From: Hexactinellida sp. DTS-2022
Lineage: Eukaryota > Porifera > Hexactinellida
DNA length: 64,000 nucleotides
Direction of reading: 5' to 3'
NCBI GenBank assembly: GCA_028753945.1
Contig: JAPNXP010000002.1
Location: 434,001 to 498,000 of the forward strand
How positions within the stretch are numbered: the first letter of the stretch is position 1; each line of letters begins with the position of its first letter. Under the pieces are notes generated by a model. The model saw only the letters and a program-made list of their open reading frames with translations. It was not told the origin of the DNA and did no database searches. The translations under genes were made by a program, and so were the position numbers. Below, in pieces: positions 11,508 to 24,400 of the stretch.

Positions 11508-14500
11508 GAGTATACCTTATCCACAAAACAGTTTCTACCAATACCCACAACCGAATATAACGCCTGGATATTCATGGTCAAACCAAACATACGATACAAC
11601 TAACCAGCATGCACAAAACCTTCCGTCATACGAACAAGTTTACACTTCTGAAACACACGGGATGATAAATAGATTTCCGGTCAGACAAGAATTTGAACCG
11701 AGTAGTGTACCACGTGAAAGCGGTGAATGGGGGAATACAAGGGAACAAATTCCGGCGTATAATAAAGGAGAGATTGAAGAGCAAATAAATGAGTTGTCCG
11801 ATATTGCAAGTTCTGTTAGTAAATTCCCTGAATTCGAATTGGGAAGTCCGAATTTTGAGGATTTTCGGAGCACAAACGAGGGAACCGCGGAAGACATGGA
11901 TTCACTGAAACAAATAAGCGAAGAAAAAATGGATTTTGAGAGCTCGCCAGGCCCAAAAGAAGAAAAGTTGATTGAAACAAAGGAAATACAATCGGTTGTC
12001 CCTACTGAAGATAAATCCATGGTTCCTATAACACAAACAAGTTTACAATCAAAAGAAGAAGTTTCCCCAAATCATGTGATCCCAGAAAACACCGTATGTA
12101 AGATTGACGTCACAAATAAAACCGATTTAGTGGAAGAGGAAGATCTCTCGAAAGCATTTTCGCCGGAAAAAGATTTCAACGAAGATTCCGATGAAGAAAT
12201 AATTATTCGCCGGAAAAAAACGGTCACAAAAGAAGTGAAAAAAGCTGACAGCGAAAGCGAATTCAAAGCCAGCTCTTCCGAATGTGAGAAATCTTCAAAT
12301 ATAACTTCACCTGCCCCCTCGTCAGAATCCGATTACAAAATCGACGAAGATTCCGTCAAGAAAAAGAAACTCCCGCCTAAAAAGAGATTCCCTATCAAAT
12401 CTGATTGGGTAACGGATGAGTATAGGCGTTCGGCCCGCGACACCAAACCACTGCCGCGTGACTCGCATTTCCGGAAGAACTACGACAGTTCTGATGACGA
12501 CAACAATTCGTCCGACCCCCTGACCGATTTAGAAGAGCACTCTAGTAACTCTGATTATTCCGACTATTCCGACTATTCGGTTACGGATAGTAGTAATATA
12601 TCCATACAGGAGTCGTCTACGGAAAGTAATCTCAGTTTTCTGCCCAAAAGAAGAAAGGGAATCGGAGGGAAAAAGAAGAAATACGGTTCGGACAGTTCCG
12701 ATATTCATATTAGAAAGAAAATACGTAAGAATAGCTATAACTCCTCTAGCAGTAACGAATCCGCTACGCTTAAGCGGTTCAAGCGATCAGCTGCGAACAA
12801 ACGCCAGAAAACAACTTGGAAACAAAGGAATTCCGACTGGTCAGAGGCGAGTGATGACGTCATATTAAAGGCATGTCTCAGTCCCGTTCGTAGCACTAGA
12901 TTGGCTGCCAAACGAGTCACGTATAAAGAGGCGTCTGAGTCTGAAAGGGATTGCTTAATGGAGGGACACGAATCCGGCAATTCTATTGATGGGGCGGAAA
13001 TGAATATGCCGGAATTACTGGAACAAGTTGACTCCATTGAGAGAATACTGTCCCTTAGAAATGAGGAGGAAACAGAATATTTGGTAAAGTGGGCCAATCG
13101 GTCACACATACACAATACTTGGGAAACAGAGGCTAATCTGATTGGCTACGGGGTTAAAGGGATTAAGAAGGTGTTGGTGTATGAACAGAAGTGTGAAGAG
13201 GAACAGGTTTGGACACAAAATGCGACACCAGAAGAATTAGAGGAATACCAATTGCAACAAGAAATGCAGTCTGAAATAATCGAATTACACAAACGAGTCG
13301 AACGGGTGATTTCAGTCCGGAATTCCGAAGGTGAAACCCCGATTCGAGAATTCCTTTGTAAATGGGATGGTTTGCCTTATACGGAGTGTACTTGGGAGGA
13401 AGAAACGAAAATCGCCGATATATTTAAAACCGAAATCGATGATTATTTCAATCGACAGACTATACTGAATATTCCACATAGAAGTGCGAAAGTAGCTAAA
13501 TATAGACCCAAGTTTAAAACCATTCCATTTCAACCAGTTTGGCTTGGTAAACCACCACTCCAAGGTGTCAAACCGGATTCACAAATTCCTAAGGACACAC
13601 AATCACCTGAGAACACATTAACACTCCGCGACTACCAATTAGAAGGATTGAACTGGCTAGTGTACTCTTGGTGCAAACATAATTCTGTTATTCTGGCTGA
13701 CGAAATGGGTTTGGGAAAGACAATACAAACCATAGCGTTCCTATACTACCTCTATAAAGTCCATTTATTATTCGGTCCATTTCTGATAGTTGTCCGACTA
13801 AGTACCCTGGCCGGTTGGCAAAGGGAGTTCGCTCGGTGGGCCCCTGAGCTAAACATAGTCGTGTACATCGGTGACGCACAATCCCGGTCCATGATAAAAC
13901 AGTACGAATGGGAAAACGAGGCCGGTAAGATACAGTTTAATGTGCTAATAACAACATACGAGATTCTGCTAAGAGATAAAGAAGCTTTGGGAGAGTTAAA
14001 CTGGGCGGTAATGGCTGTTGATGAGGCACACAGGCTTAAGAACGATGATTCAATGGTATACCAAGCCCTCATGGAATTCAGTACCCAGTTTAGAATGTGT
14101 ATAACAGGCACACCGTTGCAGAATAGTCTACGGGAATTGTGGTGTCTGCTACATTTCACACAAAGCGAAAGTTTCCCGAAATGGGAGGAATTTGAAAAAC
14201 ACCATAGGTTATATGACGAAGGTGATGCATCCGGTTTAGATCAATTGCACGCCGAATTACAACCGTATTTATTAAGGAGAGTCAAGAGAGATGTGGAGAA
14301 ATCCCTGCCTGCTAAAGTAGAGAGAATTCTTACGGTAGAAATGTCTACTATACAAAGCGAATATTATCGACATATCCTAACACGTAATTTCAAAGCACTC
14401 ACTAAATGTGGGAAAGCCAAAATCCATCGGTGTAGTTTCATAAATATTCTAATGGAACTTCAGAAGTGTTGTAATCACGCACACTTAACCGTGTCAGTTG

Positions 14501-16788
14501 ATGACGAGGTTGAAAAAAGAGAAATAAAACTTCAACAGATATTAAGGGGTAGCGGTAAAATGATGCTTTTGGACAAACTCCTAACACGAATGAAGGAGAA
14601 AGGCCATCGAGTTCTAATATTCTCCCAAATGGTACGAATGTTGGATATAATCTCCGATTACTTGGAGCTTAAGAAGTGGCAACACCAACGATTGGACGGG
14701 TCCATAAAACGAGAGGACAGACAAATAGCGCTTGATCATTTTAACGCCGATAATTCGACCGATTTCTGTTTTCTTCTTAGCACGAAAGCGGGTGGCCTCG
14801 GTATAAACCTAGCGACGGCTGATACCGTAGTTATTTACGATTCGGACTGGAACCCACAAAACGATTTGCAGGCACAAGCCAGGGCACACCGAATAGGCCA
14901 GAAGCGACAGGTCAATATATACCGACTGGTCACCAAAAATAGCATCGAAGTTAACATAATAGAACGGGCAAAACGTAAAATGGTTTTGGATCATTTGGTG
15001 ATTCAGCGAATGGATACGACGGGTCGAACTGTGTTATCTAATTCGGAAGGCGGCCACAGCACCCAGGTTCCTTTCAATAAGGACGAATTGGACGCTCTGC
15101 TTAAGTTCGGGGCAGAAGAAATATTTAGAGACGACCTAGAACAAGACCGGAGATTGGAAGAGATGGATATCGATGCTATTATTAATCAGGCCGAGACTGC
15201 TACCATGGAACCTAAGAATAATAGCAAAGCTGAGGAATTACTTTCTCAGTTCAAAATAGCAAATATAGCATCTCTGGGGTTAGAAGTTGGGGAAGAAGAA
15301 CAAACCTCTTCTGATCCTAAAACCCCGAAACGGTCCGTCTCGAAATCATTTTCTGAATACCCACTGGAAGACAAGCAAAACTTGAAAAGTTGGGAGGAAA
15401 TAATTCCGCAGAGGTTCCTAGAAGGATTAACGGACGAAGATTTGTACCAGGAACAAATGCTGTTTCTCGACCATAGAACTCGGAGTGCTAGAAAAAACGT
15501 AAAATATAACGAAGCTATTAATTCCCCGCAGAAACAGGCCGCTGTAAAGTCTCAAAAGAAAACGAAGGAAAGTTCCAAATCGAGAAGAGAGATCGCGAGG
15601 GAAAAGAAATCGAGCTATGTACAGTCGGATGAGGAGGTGTTTGAAATAGAAATTGAATCGTTTGAAGACAGCGAAATTCGGCGGTTTATAAAGAGCTACA
15701 GTAAATTCCCCCGTCCGGACACACGACTGGAAGATATTGCTCAAGATTCAGATCTTGTCGATCGGTCAAAAGTTGAGCTAACATCCCTAGTGAATGCTTT
15801 GCAGGAAGGTTGTAACGAGACTGAAGGAAAGAACGGTTTATTCCAATTAGGCGGCGTTTTGGTTAGTGCTAAATCTGTTATTAAACGTATTGCGGAGTTT
15901 GAAAGTTTAGCGAAAGCGATTCCTGAAGAAGATCCTTTCACTTTTAGAGTCGGAAAAATTGTGAAACCTCCAGATTGGGGGTCCATTCATTGGTCGAGCG
16001 TACAGGACTCAATGCTATTGGTCGGAATCAGCATTCACGGATTCGGAAATTGGCAAGCTTTGAAGGCAGATAAGCGATTGAATATTTCCGGAATTTTACC
16101 GAAAAACCCGAATTCTAGACCACAAGGTAGTCACTTGAAAACGCGAGCTGAAAGTTTATTGAAGAACTTAGAAAGAGCGAAATTAATGAGAGAAAATAGT
16201 AAAGAAAAATCTCACAAGCGAAGTAAGAAAAAGCGACCGGAAAGAAAGGATTCGGTTCGGAAGTATCCAATCAAAATACCGATTAAGGACCTCGACAAAG
16301 TACCGGAACCACGAATTCATTCCGGTTCTGAGAGTGACCAATCAGGATCTGCCTCTTCTAACAAAATGGATATTGACACATTTGAGGAATGCAAACGGAT
16401 TTTAAAACCGGTCAAAAAGGCACTCAATAAACTAGAGAGATCCTACGGCGATTCTTCTAAAAAGTCTAATAAATCTCGGATTCCATCAACTTCCAGCATT
16501 TTGGAAATTGGGAATGAAATCGACAAATATATTAAAGCCCATAAACACGATGACGATGTCGAATTTATGTTGGATAATTTATGGAAATTTGTTTCCTTGT
16601 TTACCCCTGCATTACCAGCCGAACTTTTGTCGCATTTCAAGAAAATTTCACGTTCGAAAACAACAAAAAAAGAATCTTCAAAATCTCACTCAAGAAGCAA
16701 AAAAGGTTCAAAAACTAGCAAAAGTCGGGGGAGGGGAAAAGCTGACACAGAGGCTGTAAAGACTGGGAGAAAACGGAAAAGAAAATAA
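11320..16788 (+). CDS. CHD1: Chromodomain-helicase-DNA-binding protein 1, 1822 aa, intronless
   Basis: Nuclear ATP-dependent nucleosome remodeller that binds H3K4me3 and acts in transcription. The ATG at 11320 (MSTNRNF) is the first in frame. Domains: polyglutamine tract (about residues 45-63, from CAA codons); acidic/Ser-rich region with many SDSS and KKR patches (to about 560); two chromodomains (about 567-625 and 655-715); SNF2 ATPase with DEMGLGKTIQ and the DEAH box VDEAHRLKN; helicase C lobe with SQMVRMLD and ARAHRIGQ; a SANT-SLIDE-like DNA-binding region (WSSVQDSMLLVGI, HGFGNW); and a C-terminal CHCT helical domain (FEECKRILKPVKKALN) before a basic tail. Length and order match animal CHD1 (about 1700-1900 aa). 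Oddity: the conserved motif Ia PLST reads RLST here (FLIVVRLSTLAGW). A 5.5 kb ORF with no intron is unusual for this gene. Confidence 0.97.
11453..11509 (+). repeat. CAA microsatellite encoding polyglutamine in CHD1
   Basis: An in-frame run of about 18 CAA codons ends in CAG, coding for glutamines near the CHD1 N-terminus. It uses the same trinucleotide as the non-coding TTG/CAA arrays elsewhere in the window, so length polymorphism is likely. Confidence 0.9.
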
Positions 16789-17145
16789 TTCTTAAATTAT
16801 TTTATGAATTACTACTAGCTAACTTTTCAGTCTCTCAGTTTAATACTTTCCTTGATAGTACATACTACAATATTTGTGTCTTAGCTATCAATTGATTGGT
16901 GGGATATGTGTATGAAATTATGAATAACAGGTGTCATTTTGGTACAATACAAAGTGTCTATATAGAGCTACAGAAAAACTATTTGTAAATACAAACATAC
17001 AAATACTGTAAATACACTTCCTTATGTTAATAAATAAAGAGCTTCCTTATATGTAGAAGGTCTATAAAAACACATACAAAATAAGTAAAAAATTGTAGAC
17101 CGTCTATAAATTATGTAGACCAAAAGCCCCTGCCGTCTATGGGTA

Positions 17146-17393
17146 CATGGGCGCCGAAACTCTCAAACGCTAGGGGGGGTGTGACGTAATATTCAAATGT
17201 GAAAGTTCAAAAAACAATGCTTATGGGGATAAAATCAATGTTTGATGGGCATAATTGTAAAGATATATACATCATCCACTGATATTTATACAAACTCGTT
17301 ATGGAATCAAGAATTTTCCATTTTTTTCCCCTGAATTCTCCTCGGCCAGGGGGGGTGACACCCTCCCTGACCCCCCCCCTTTCGGCGCCTATG
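17146..17393. mobile_element. Non-autonomous hAT-type transposon, 248 bp, with 8-bp target duplication
   Basis: The termini are CATGGGCGCCGAAA and, inverted, CATAGGCGCCGAAA (13 of 14 identical). They are flanked by exact 8-bp direct repeats TATGGGTA at 17138-17145 and 17394-17401. An 8-bp duplication with GGCGCC-type ends is characteristic of the hAT superfamily. The interior has G- and C-homopolymer stretches in opposite orientations and no ORF, so it would need a transposase from elsewhere. Confidence 0.85.
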
Positions 17394-18170
17394 TATGGGT
17401 AATAGTATTTAAGTAAATATTCGGTCTACATAAAAGTTATTTCATCAAGAAAATGCTGTAAATACAGCATTCCTTATTTTAATAATTAGATTCAACAATT
17501 TATCATTTTAATTGATACAGTAAAAATTACCTCGTTTGTTCATTTGTCCACATTTATTAAACAAACCTTATTTATTTGTTTTATAACTGAAATTCTGAAT
17601 TCTTCCCTGGATTTTGCCTCCCATTCCTAACTTATTTAATCTAACTTTTCTGTATTTATACTTTTTGCATTTGTCGCAGGTGTTTTCAACTGTACATAAT
17701 ATATTAATTTATAGTCTATACAAATGTGAACACCTGCAACATAACAGAAATTATATATTTATACAGACTCGTAAAGAAATTTAATTTAATTTAATTTAAT
17801 TTGAGAATTTCAATGGAATATATTTTTATATCATATCGCTCTTTATATCACATTCCTACACCCCATCCTAGTAACCAAGGAGGGTTTTCCTCTTGAACAC
17901 TTATTATATTTATTTATTTTTATTTATAATACAAACTTTGTACGTATTTTGTTTGTTTACAATACCAGTTTAATTATATATTCAATACAAAATTGTCCAA
18001 TTATTTGCAATAAACGGATAATTAATTGATGAACATAAACAACTTAATTAATTGTTATTTACTGTTACAGATACTTACACTTAATTAATTGTAATTGGAG
18101 TTATATTCAGTGATAGGATTAATTAACCAGGCCATGATTCATGTAACTTTTGTAGTTCTATATAAATAAA

Positions 18171-18312
18171 GTCAGGTTCTTATTATGAACATTCAAGGGA
18201 CCAAAAATTGTGTTCATAATAGAGAGACTTTATAATAAGCGAACTCAACTTAATACAAACCCTATGTAAGTTGTTAAATTGGGACCATAGGGCTTGTTCA
18301 TAATAAGCAGAC
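18171..18312. repeat. MITE family E (GTCAGGTTCTTATTATGAAC ends)
   Basis: It contains AAGCGAACTCAACTTAATAC and GGGACCATAGGGCTTGTTC, the hallmarks of a family with copies near 31972, 38212, 42656, 43988, 45834, 51040 and 62931. The outermost bases of this copy are decayed. Confidence 0.75.
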
Positions 18313-18503
18313 CGTTTATACTATGTAGATTCGTTACTTCTCAGATATGTAATTATGTCAGTTTATTTAGATTTAATTGTGAGAACCTTCGTGGTGCTAG
18401 TCTCTACTGTCACCTTTTATTTCTCACAACATTCTACATTAGTTAGGACGGGTGGAATAAGCTTCCATCCAATGTCCAATGTAATGTGATATTTATTTAT
18501 ATA

Positions 18504-18671
18504 CAGTAGAACCTGTTAGTAGGAACACCATTGTCAAAATGCATTCGCCTTATTCAGAATTCGTATCAACCGGTGTCATTTATATTGAAAAGGCTTTGAA
18601 AGGACTGAAATAGTGCTCGTATTAACCGGAATTTCGTATTTAAGCGTGTTCGTACTAACGAGGTTCTACTG
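18504..18671. repeat. MITE family A
   Basis: It runs from CAGTAGAACCTGTTAGTAGG to CGAGGTTCTACTG with TA flanks. It lies about 245 bp upstream of the STX17 start. Confidence 0.8.
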
Positions 18672-18741
18672 TAGTACTTTTGATTACAAACTAGTTTTTC
18701 TTATCAAATACATAAACAGGTAACAACTATATTTGTTTAGC

Positions 18742-18889
18742 GGCCGTTCAAACGTTACGTAACGCTTTCAAGTCCACACCAATGTATGACATACCATACT
18801 TTTTGTTTACAAACAAGTAAAAAATCGTGATTAAAGGGAGAGGGGTCTAATTTTCTTGGAATTTCCGTTACATTACGTTTGAACGTCCC
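18742..18889. repeat. TIR element with ACGTTACGTAACG ends, superfamily unassigned
   Basis: The left end GGCCGTTCAAACGTTACGTA matches the inverted right end GGACGTTCAAACGTAATGTA. The element ends 27 bases before the STX17 ATG. The same terminus recurs at 41662, 41895-41922, 42852 and, diverged, at 57291 and 57625-57652. Copies share an inner segment reading GGGTCTAATTTTC or a close variant. Confidence 0.65.
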
Positions 18890-18916
18890 TTTGTTGTTGT
18901 TTACACGATTAGCTAC

Positions 18917-20046
18917 ATGACACGTACTCTATCAGAACTTGATAAATATGTTCAGACAGTTATTCCGAACGATTTATTTCGTTTGGAAACCCACACAGAA
19001 AAGCTGACCGATTATTCAACTCGCCGAGAAAAGGAATTATTCTTAGAAGAAGAGAGAGATGCCAAATGCACTCTCAGACATTTAAAATCCAACCTTAAAA
19101 TCCTGAGCAATATAGCCGCTGGTCTCTCTGCTAGAGATTCCAGAGAAGCGGACAAGACTATAGGGCCGATGAAAATACGAATCGAACAAGTTATTCATAA
19201 GTTTCAGGTTTGAATTAGACAATAAATATAAAGTTTTCCCAATCTATAGTATAGTAGGAACACCAGGGGACCGTCTTAATATGTTCGTATTATCCGGAAT
19301 TCGTATTAACCGGAGTCACTTGCATGCATTTGTATAGGCTAGGAAAATTTAACCTTATACTTGATAACTTATATTTATTTCGCCTTATCCGTGTTCCTAT
19401 GATGCTAGTCTACTGTTATTTGTATCAACATATTATTTTTGACTTATTCGTATTAATTAAGTATTAACGAGAGTACTTGTATCACCATATTATCTAGACT
19501 CTCTATTTATAGGAGGTGTGTCCGGGTCCTACCTTGCTACACGTGGCCTCCCTGACCCCCCACGCCTCAGAAACAGATCAGCTGACAGAGCCAGATCCCA
19601 CAGGGGACACTAAGTGGGGGCGGGTCACAATGTCTCCTCTGGAAAGTGACTCCCTAACCCCCGATCAGCTGATCGCTATAAATGACGCTGACGGCCTACA
19701 GAAAGATCTGCTTGAGATCCAGCTGCTATTCAGTGAGCTCTGCGAGCTGGCGACCAATCAGAAGGCGCCCATTCTCCGCCTTGAGCAGCAAACAGAGAAC
19801 GCGGGAGAAAACATAGCGATTGGTCGCGACAAGTTGTACTACGCTTCTAAGTTAAAGGCAGCTGCCTTTCCAGTGGCCGGGGCGCTGATTGGTGGATTGA
19901 TAGCCGGGCCAATAGGCGCAGTGGCGGGTATAAAAGGGGCGGCTTTGCTGGGAATGGGAGGAATATCTGTTGGAGCCGCCGCCGGGTGGGGGGTGAAGAA
20001 GTTCCATTCGTGGAGTAGTGAGCGGTTGCATGATAAAGATGACTGA
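18917..20046 (+). CDS. STX17: Syntaxin 17 (Qa-SNARE of autophagosome fusion), 274 aa
   Basis: Syntaxin 17 drives autophagosome-lysosome fusion and also acts at ER-mitochondria contacts. Exons 18917-19207 and 19513-20046 join in phase 0 (TTTCAG/GTTTGA and CTATTTATAG/GAG). Residues 1-97 match the N-terminal helical part (VIPNDLFRLETH resembles the human VIPTDLERLRKH). The SNARE helix follows at about 150-210. The C-terminus has the diagnostic two-segment glycine-zipper hairpin, PVAGALIGG, GPIGAVAG, then GAALLGMGGISVGAAAG, followed by a basic KKF tail. Length is close to the usual 300 aa. The middle linker is short and rich in Thr/Pro. A family B MITE occupies most of the 305 bp intron. A 58-bp minisatellite starts 38 bases after the stop. 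Confidence 0.93.
19247..19416. repeat. MITE family B in the STX17 intron
   Basis: It carries ACCAGGGGACCGTCTTAATA, CACTTGCATGCATTTG and the right end GCTAGTCTACTG. The left terminus is decayed (TATAGTAGGAACACC). Confidence 0.75.
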
Positions 20047-20083
20047 TTGTTTGATTTAATGAAAGTTATAAAACCAATATGCA

Positions 20084-21436
20084 TGTCTCTATAGAGGAAC
20101 TGATTCCTGTTAGAATCTCTATGTACAGACATAATAATAGGTGTCTCTATAGAGGAACTGATTCCTGTTAGAATCTCTATGTACAGACACAATAATAGGT
20201 GTCTCTATAGAGGAACTGATTCCTGTTAGAATCTCTATGTACAGACACAATAATAGGTGTCTCTATAGAGGAACTGATTCCTGTTAGAATCTCTATGTAC
20301 AGACACAATAATAAGTGTCTCTATAGAGGAACTGATTCCTGTTAGAATCTCTATGTACAGACACAATAACAGGTGTCTCTATAGAGGAACTGATTCCTGT
20401 TAGAATCTCTATGTACAGACACAATAATAGGTGTCTCTATAGAGGAACTGATTCCTGTTAGAATCTCTATGTACAGACACAATAATAGGTGTCTCTATAG
20501 AGGAACTGATTCCTGTTAGAATCTCTATGTACAGACACAATAATAGGTGTCTCTATAGAGGAACTGATTCCTGTTAGAATCTCTATGTACAGACACAATA
20601 ATAGGTGTCTCTATAGAGGAACTGATTCCTGTTAGAATCTCTATGTACAGACACAATAACAGGTGTCTCTATAGAGGAACTGATTCCTGTTAGAATCTCT
20701 ATGTACAGACACAATAATAGGTGTCTCTATAGAGGAACTGATTCCTGTTAGAATCTCTATGTACAGACACAATAATAGGTGTCTCTATAGAGGAACTGAT
20801 TCCTGTTAGAATCTCTATGTACAGACACAATAATAGGTGTCTCTATAGAGGAACTGATTCCTGTTAGAATCTCTATGTACAGACACAATAACAGGTGTCT
20901 CTATAGAGGAACTGATTCCTGTTAGAATCTCTATGTACAGACACAATAATAGGTGTCTCTATAGAGGAACTGATTCCTGTTAGAATCTCTATGTACAGAC
21001 ACAATAATAGGTGTCTCTATAGAGGAACTGATTCCTGTTAGAATCTCTATGTACAGACACAATAATAGGTGTCTCTATAGAGGAACTGATTCCTGTTAGA
21101 ATCTCTATGTACAGACACAATAATAGGTGTCTCTATAGAGGAACTGATTCCTGTTAGAATCTCTATGTACAGACACAATAATAGGTGTCTCTATAGAGGA
21201 ACTGATTCCTGTTAGAATCTCTATGTACAGACACAATAACAGGTGTCTCTATAGAGGAACTGATTCCTGTTAGAATCTCTATGTACAGACACAATAATAA
21301 GTGTCTCTATAGAGGAACTGATTCCTGTTAGAATCTCTATTTACAGACACAATAATAAGTGTCTCTATAGAGGAACTTATTCCTGTTAGAATCTCTATGT
21401 ACAGACACAATAATAGGTGTCTATAGAGGAACTTAT
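20084..21436. repeat. Minisatellite: 23 full copies plus a partial copy of a 58-bp hairpin-forming unit
   Basis: The unit begins TGTCTCTATAGAGG and repeats every 58 bases with very few substitutions. Variation is concentrated in the last bases (AATAATAGG, AATAACAGG or AATAATAAG); the AACAGG form ends copies 5, 10, 14 and 20. Each unit contains TGTCT near one end and AGACA near the other, plus TATAGAG against CTCTATG, so a single strand can fold into a stem with a loop of about 20 nt. The array fills nearly the whole gap between the STX17 stop and the RAB18 ATG (38 bp from each). It is not a CRISPR array because there are no unique spacers. Confidence 0.95.
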
Positions 21437-21474
21437 TTTATTAAAAAGTTGTTATTTCCAATTAGAAATCTATA

Positions 21475-24400
21475 ATGATATCTGGAGATGAGATTTCTCT
21501 TAAAATTTTAATGATCGGTGACAGTGGAGTTGGAAAATCCAGGTTTGTAAGCTTATTTATTTGTTTTTTTGTTTGTTTACATGTTTACTTGTTTACATTT
21601 GTTTCTAGCTTATTGTTGCGATTCACGGATAATCATTATGATTCAGATCAACCATCTACTATAGGTAGATTTATCATATTTTTGTACCTGCATGATTTCT
21701 TATTGGTTAAATGATTTGTTTACATGTAGGTGTTGATTACAAAGTTAGACTGTGTGTAACAGACGGACAAAATGTGAAGTTGAATATTTGGGTTAGTTTA
21801 TATATTTCTATGTTAATAACATTACATAATATGCTCCATATAAATTCAAATATGATAAGTAAAGGGAAATTTACCATAATCAGTTCACCATTACAGTTAT
21901 TACAACCTAATCATATGCATTAATACATCATTTAATTTGTAGACTTAGATTTTGCTATATCAACCTTTCATAATACCTATCTGTTAGTATTATTAATGTT
22001 TATATATATATTTCTAAAATCATAGTTTTATAATTTAAATGTTACTTTTAATAAGTATATTTTATTATTTTATTGAGGCACTAATTTATGTCTCTTCAGT
22101 CGCTTTAATTTTCTGTTCGTTATTTTGGTTGTTGTATATAATTTCGGAAATTAGACGAATTTACCCGCTTTGGAAATACCAGTTGAATGTAAGTTCTATT
22201 GATGGAAAAGAAAGAGCTAAATATTACAAAAATATTCTTATTAAAAATGTGTTGAGTCTTCTTTTCGTGTTTTCGGAATTAATCACTTTCTCGGCTGAAA
22301 CTCTGGAATGCGCATTCCGTTTACTCAATTCGCAGCTAGGATACCGTAATGCCACTATGGAATGTCCCTTGAAAATCAACAGCTATATTTGGTTGTACAG
22401 TGAGGCTCCTGCTATCAGAATCCTGGAGACCGTAAGGCAAATAGGAATGTTATTTCTACCTACAACCCTAACCGTTTTGGTCCTGCATCTACAGTATATT
22501 TACACCGGTTTTAACCGAATACCATTAATGAAACGACATATCATTATAACCTGTGTTTGTGCTCTTTTCATCATAATAACAAAAACATTTATGTCAACAA
22601 TTTTAATATCAGAGATAATCTACATGTTTATTCTCCCAACCCTTTTCTATTTTCTAACCAAACAAACACGTTTTCTCTATGCCAGTGTATTATATAAACT
22701 TACAGATTTATGGCATGAAGGGGAATCCTACCAAACAGTGTACATGAGAGAAAAACGGCTGCTTAATATATTTAAATTAACAACTGTGCCTATTTACGTA
22801 TCAGCTGTTATAGGCGTTTTCGGACAAGTATTCAATGGGATCGTATATGCTATGATAGGGTCTGTTGTTGTTAATAGCTGTTGGTTTAATACACAGTATA
22901 ATATACAGTTAAATTTTAGTAATAGTACATTAGAAGCGACTGGACATTTAGTTGATTTTTCTAAATTTGTTTTCCTTGCTACTGGTAGTCTGTTTACATC
23001 TGTTGTTGTTGTTGTCAATATTGGGATTTATTTGAGTGTAATAGCAGAGAAGTTTAGAGGTCGTTATTTTGGTAGAGCTAGCTTGAAAACTTTGTTAGTT
23101 AGCAATGTTGCTTAATCTTGTATTTGTATGATTACATTGTTTCATATTAAACCTCTTGGCCAATTGTCCCATATGATTTAATTAAATGAATTAAGTATAG
23201 TATTAATAGATAATTAATATTAACAAATGATATTAATCTATTATAGTTCAAAATCCAGTGCCCACTTGAAAGAAAATTGCCATTAAAATATATGTAAAAT
23301 TAGTAGGCAGCATCCAATAAGGTACAATTTAGTATTTCTTGAAATTTTCTTCTAAATAATGGTAATTAAAAAAGCTTGTCTAAATATGTTATTTGAGTGT
23401 GTCTAATCAAAAAAGCCCCAATAATTTTCAGGTATTATTTGAAAGAGTTAATTCTTGGGATTTCGGCGTTTTACTATGGACAAGCAGACACTGCCACCCG
23501 TTTAAATCATTTCCCCAAAAACAAATTTTAGTGGATTTTGGAGAAATGCGCCTTTTTAATTATACTAAAATCAGCTTTATATGAACTTTTTCTAAGTATG
23601 ACCCATTTTTGGCTTTCAACGACCGGATTATTGTATTACATATGAAAGAAATAACACGAGTTATTCTTGTAAGATATGTACCATGCTCCAATATCTATTT
23701 TGTTTCGAAGCAGTTTCAATATTCAAATAACCACTTTCTATTGTAAGGCAAATTATCTTTCCCTTAACTAAATTTATAGGGACAGTTATTTTAGTTGTGC
23801 AAATTCCTTGTATGCCTTCTCTGATTACAAACCTTATAAAATGAATATTTTCAATTCAAATTCAATAAGAATAATGCCTCAGATAAATTCTTCAATTTTG
23901 TTCGATTTTCGGTTGACGATCGGTTCTCTTTTCGAAATCTTAGTTTTATTCTTAACTCTTTTGTCCTTCCAATGGATTGTATTTCTGTACAGAGATTCTA
24001 AACACGCGTACCATTCCTGGAAATATAGAATGTCGCAATACACATTTGAAGATTGGAACGAAGCTAGGAATTATAAACACCGTTTATACAAGAATATATT
24101 TCTAATAATATTCCTTATTTCCGACATTTTGGTTTGTGTATCGCTCCTACCTCAAATCGGACTTAGGTTATTCGATCTCGGAATTTCTCACACCCTTCAT
24201 AATTGTACTTTTAAAAACAATTCGTGGTTAAAGGAGTATTATAACGGCGGTCGGACATTATGGTTGTTAGAAAGCGTTCGTTTGTCCAGTTTGGTTATAG
24301 AAACTGGGTTTTTTGAGCTTATCCTACTCTACTTAATACAAATATATACCACTATAGGGTTAAACCCTATTAAATTCCGTCCGTTATTCAAAAGATTGTC

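Larger units (their letters stand above)
16789..18916. other. Intergenic spacer CHD1-STX17 with four transposon relics
   Basis: AT-rich, with AATAAA-like signals near 17030 downstream of CHD1. It contains the hAT MITE at 17146-17393, a family E MITE at 18171-18312, a family A MITE at 18504-18671 and an ACGTTACGTAACG element at 18742-18889. There is a short direct repeat (TTTAA)n near 17780. No coding exon was seen. Confidence 0.6.

Noticed and set aside
20084..21436. CRISPR-like regular array
   Set aside because: The units are contiguous 58-bp repeats without unique spacers, and the surrounding genes are eukaryotic. It is a minisatellite.
21475..21791. RAB18 exons 1-3 as a truncated pseudogene
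   Set aside because: Exons 4-7 were found at 37416-39006 with exact phase agreement and all GTPase motifs, so the gene appears intact.
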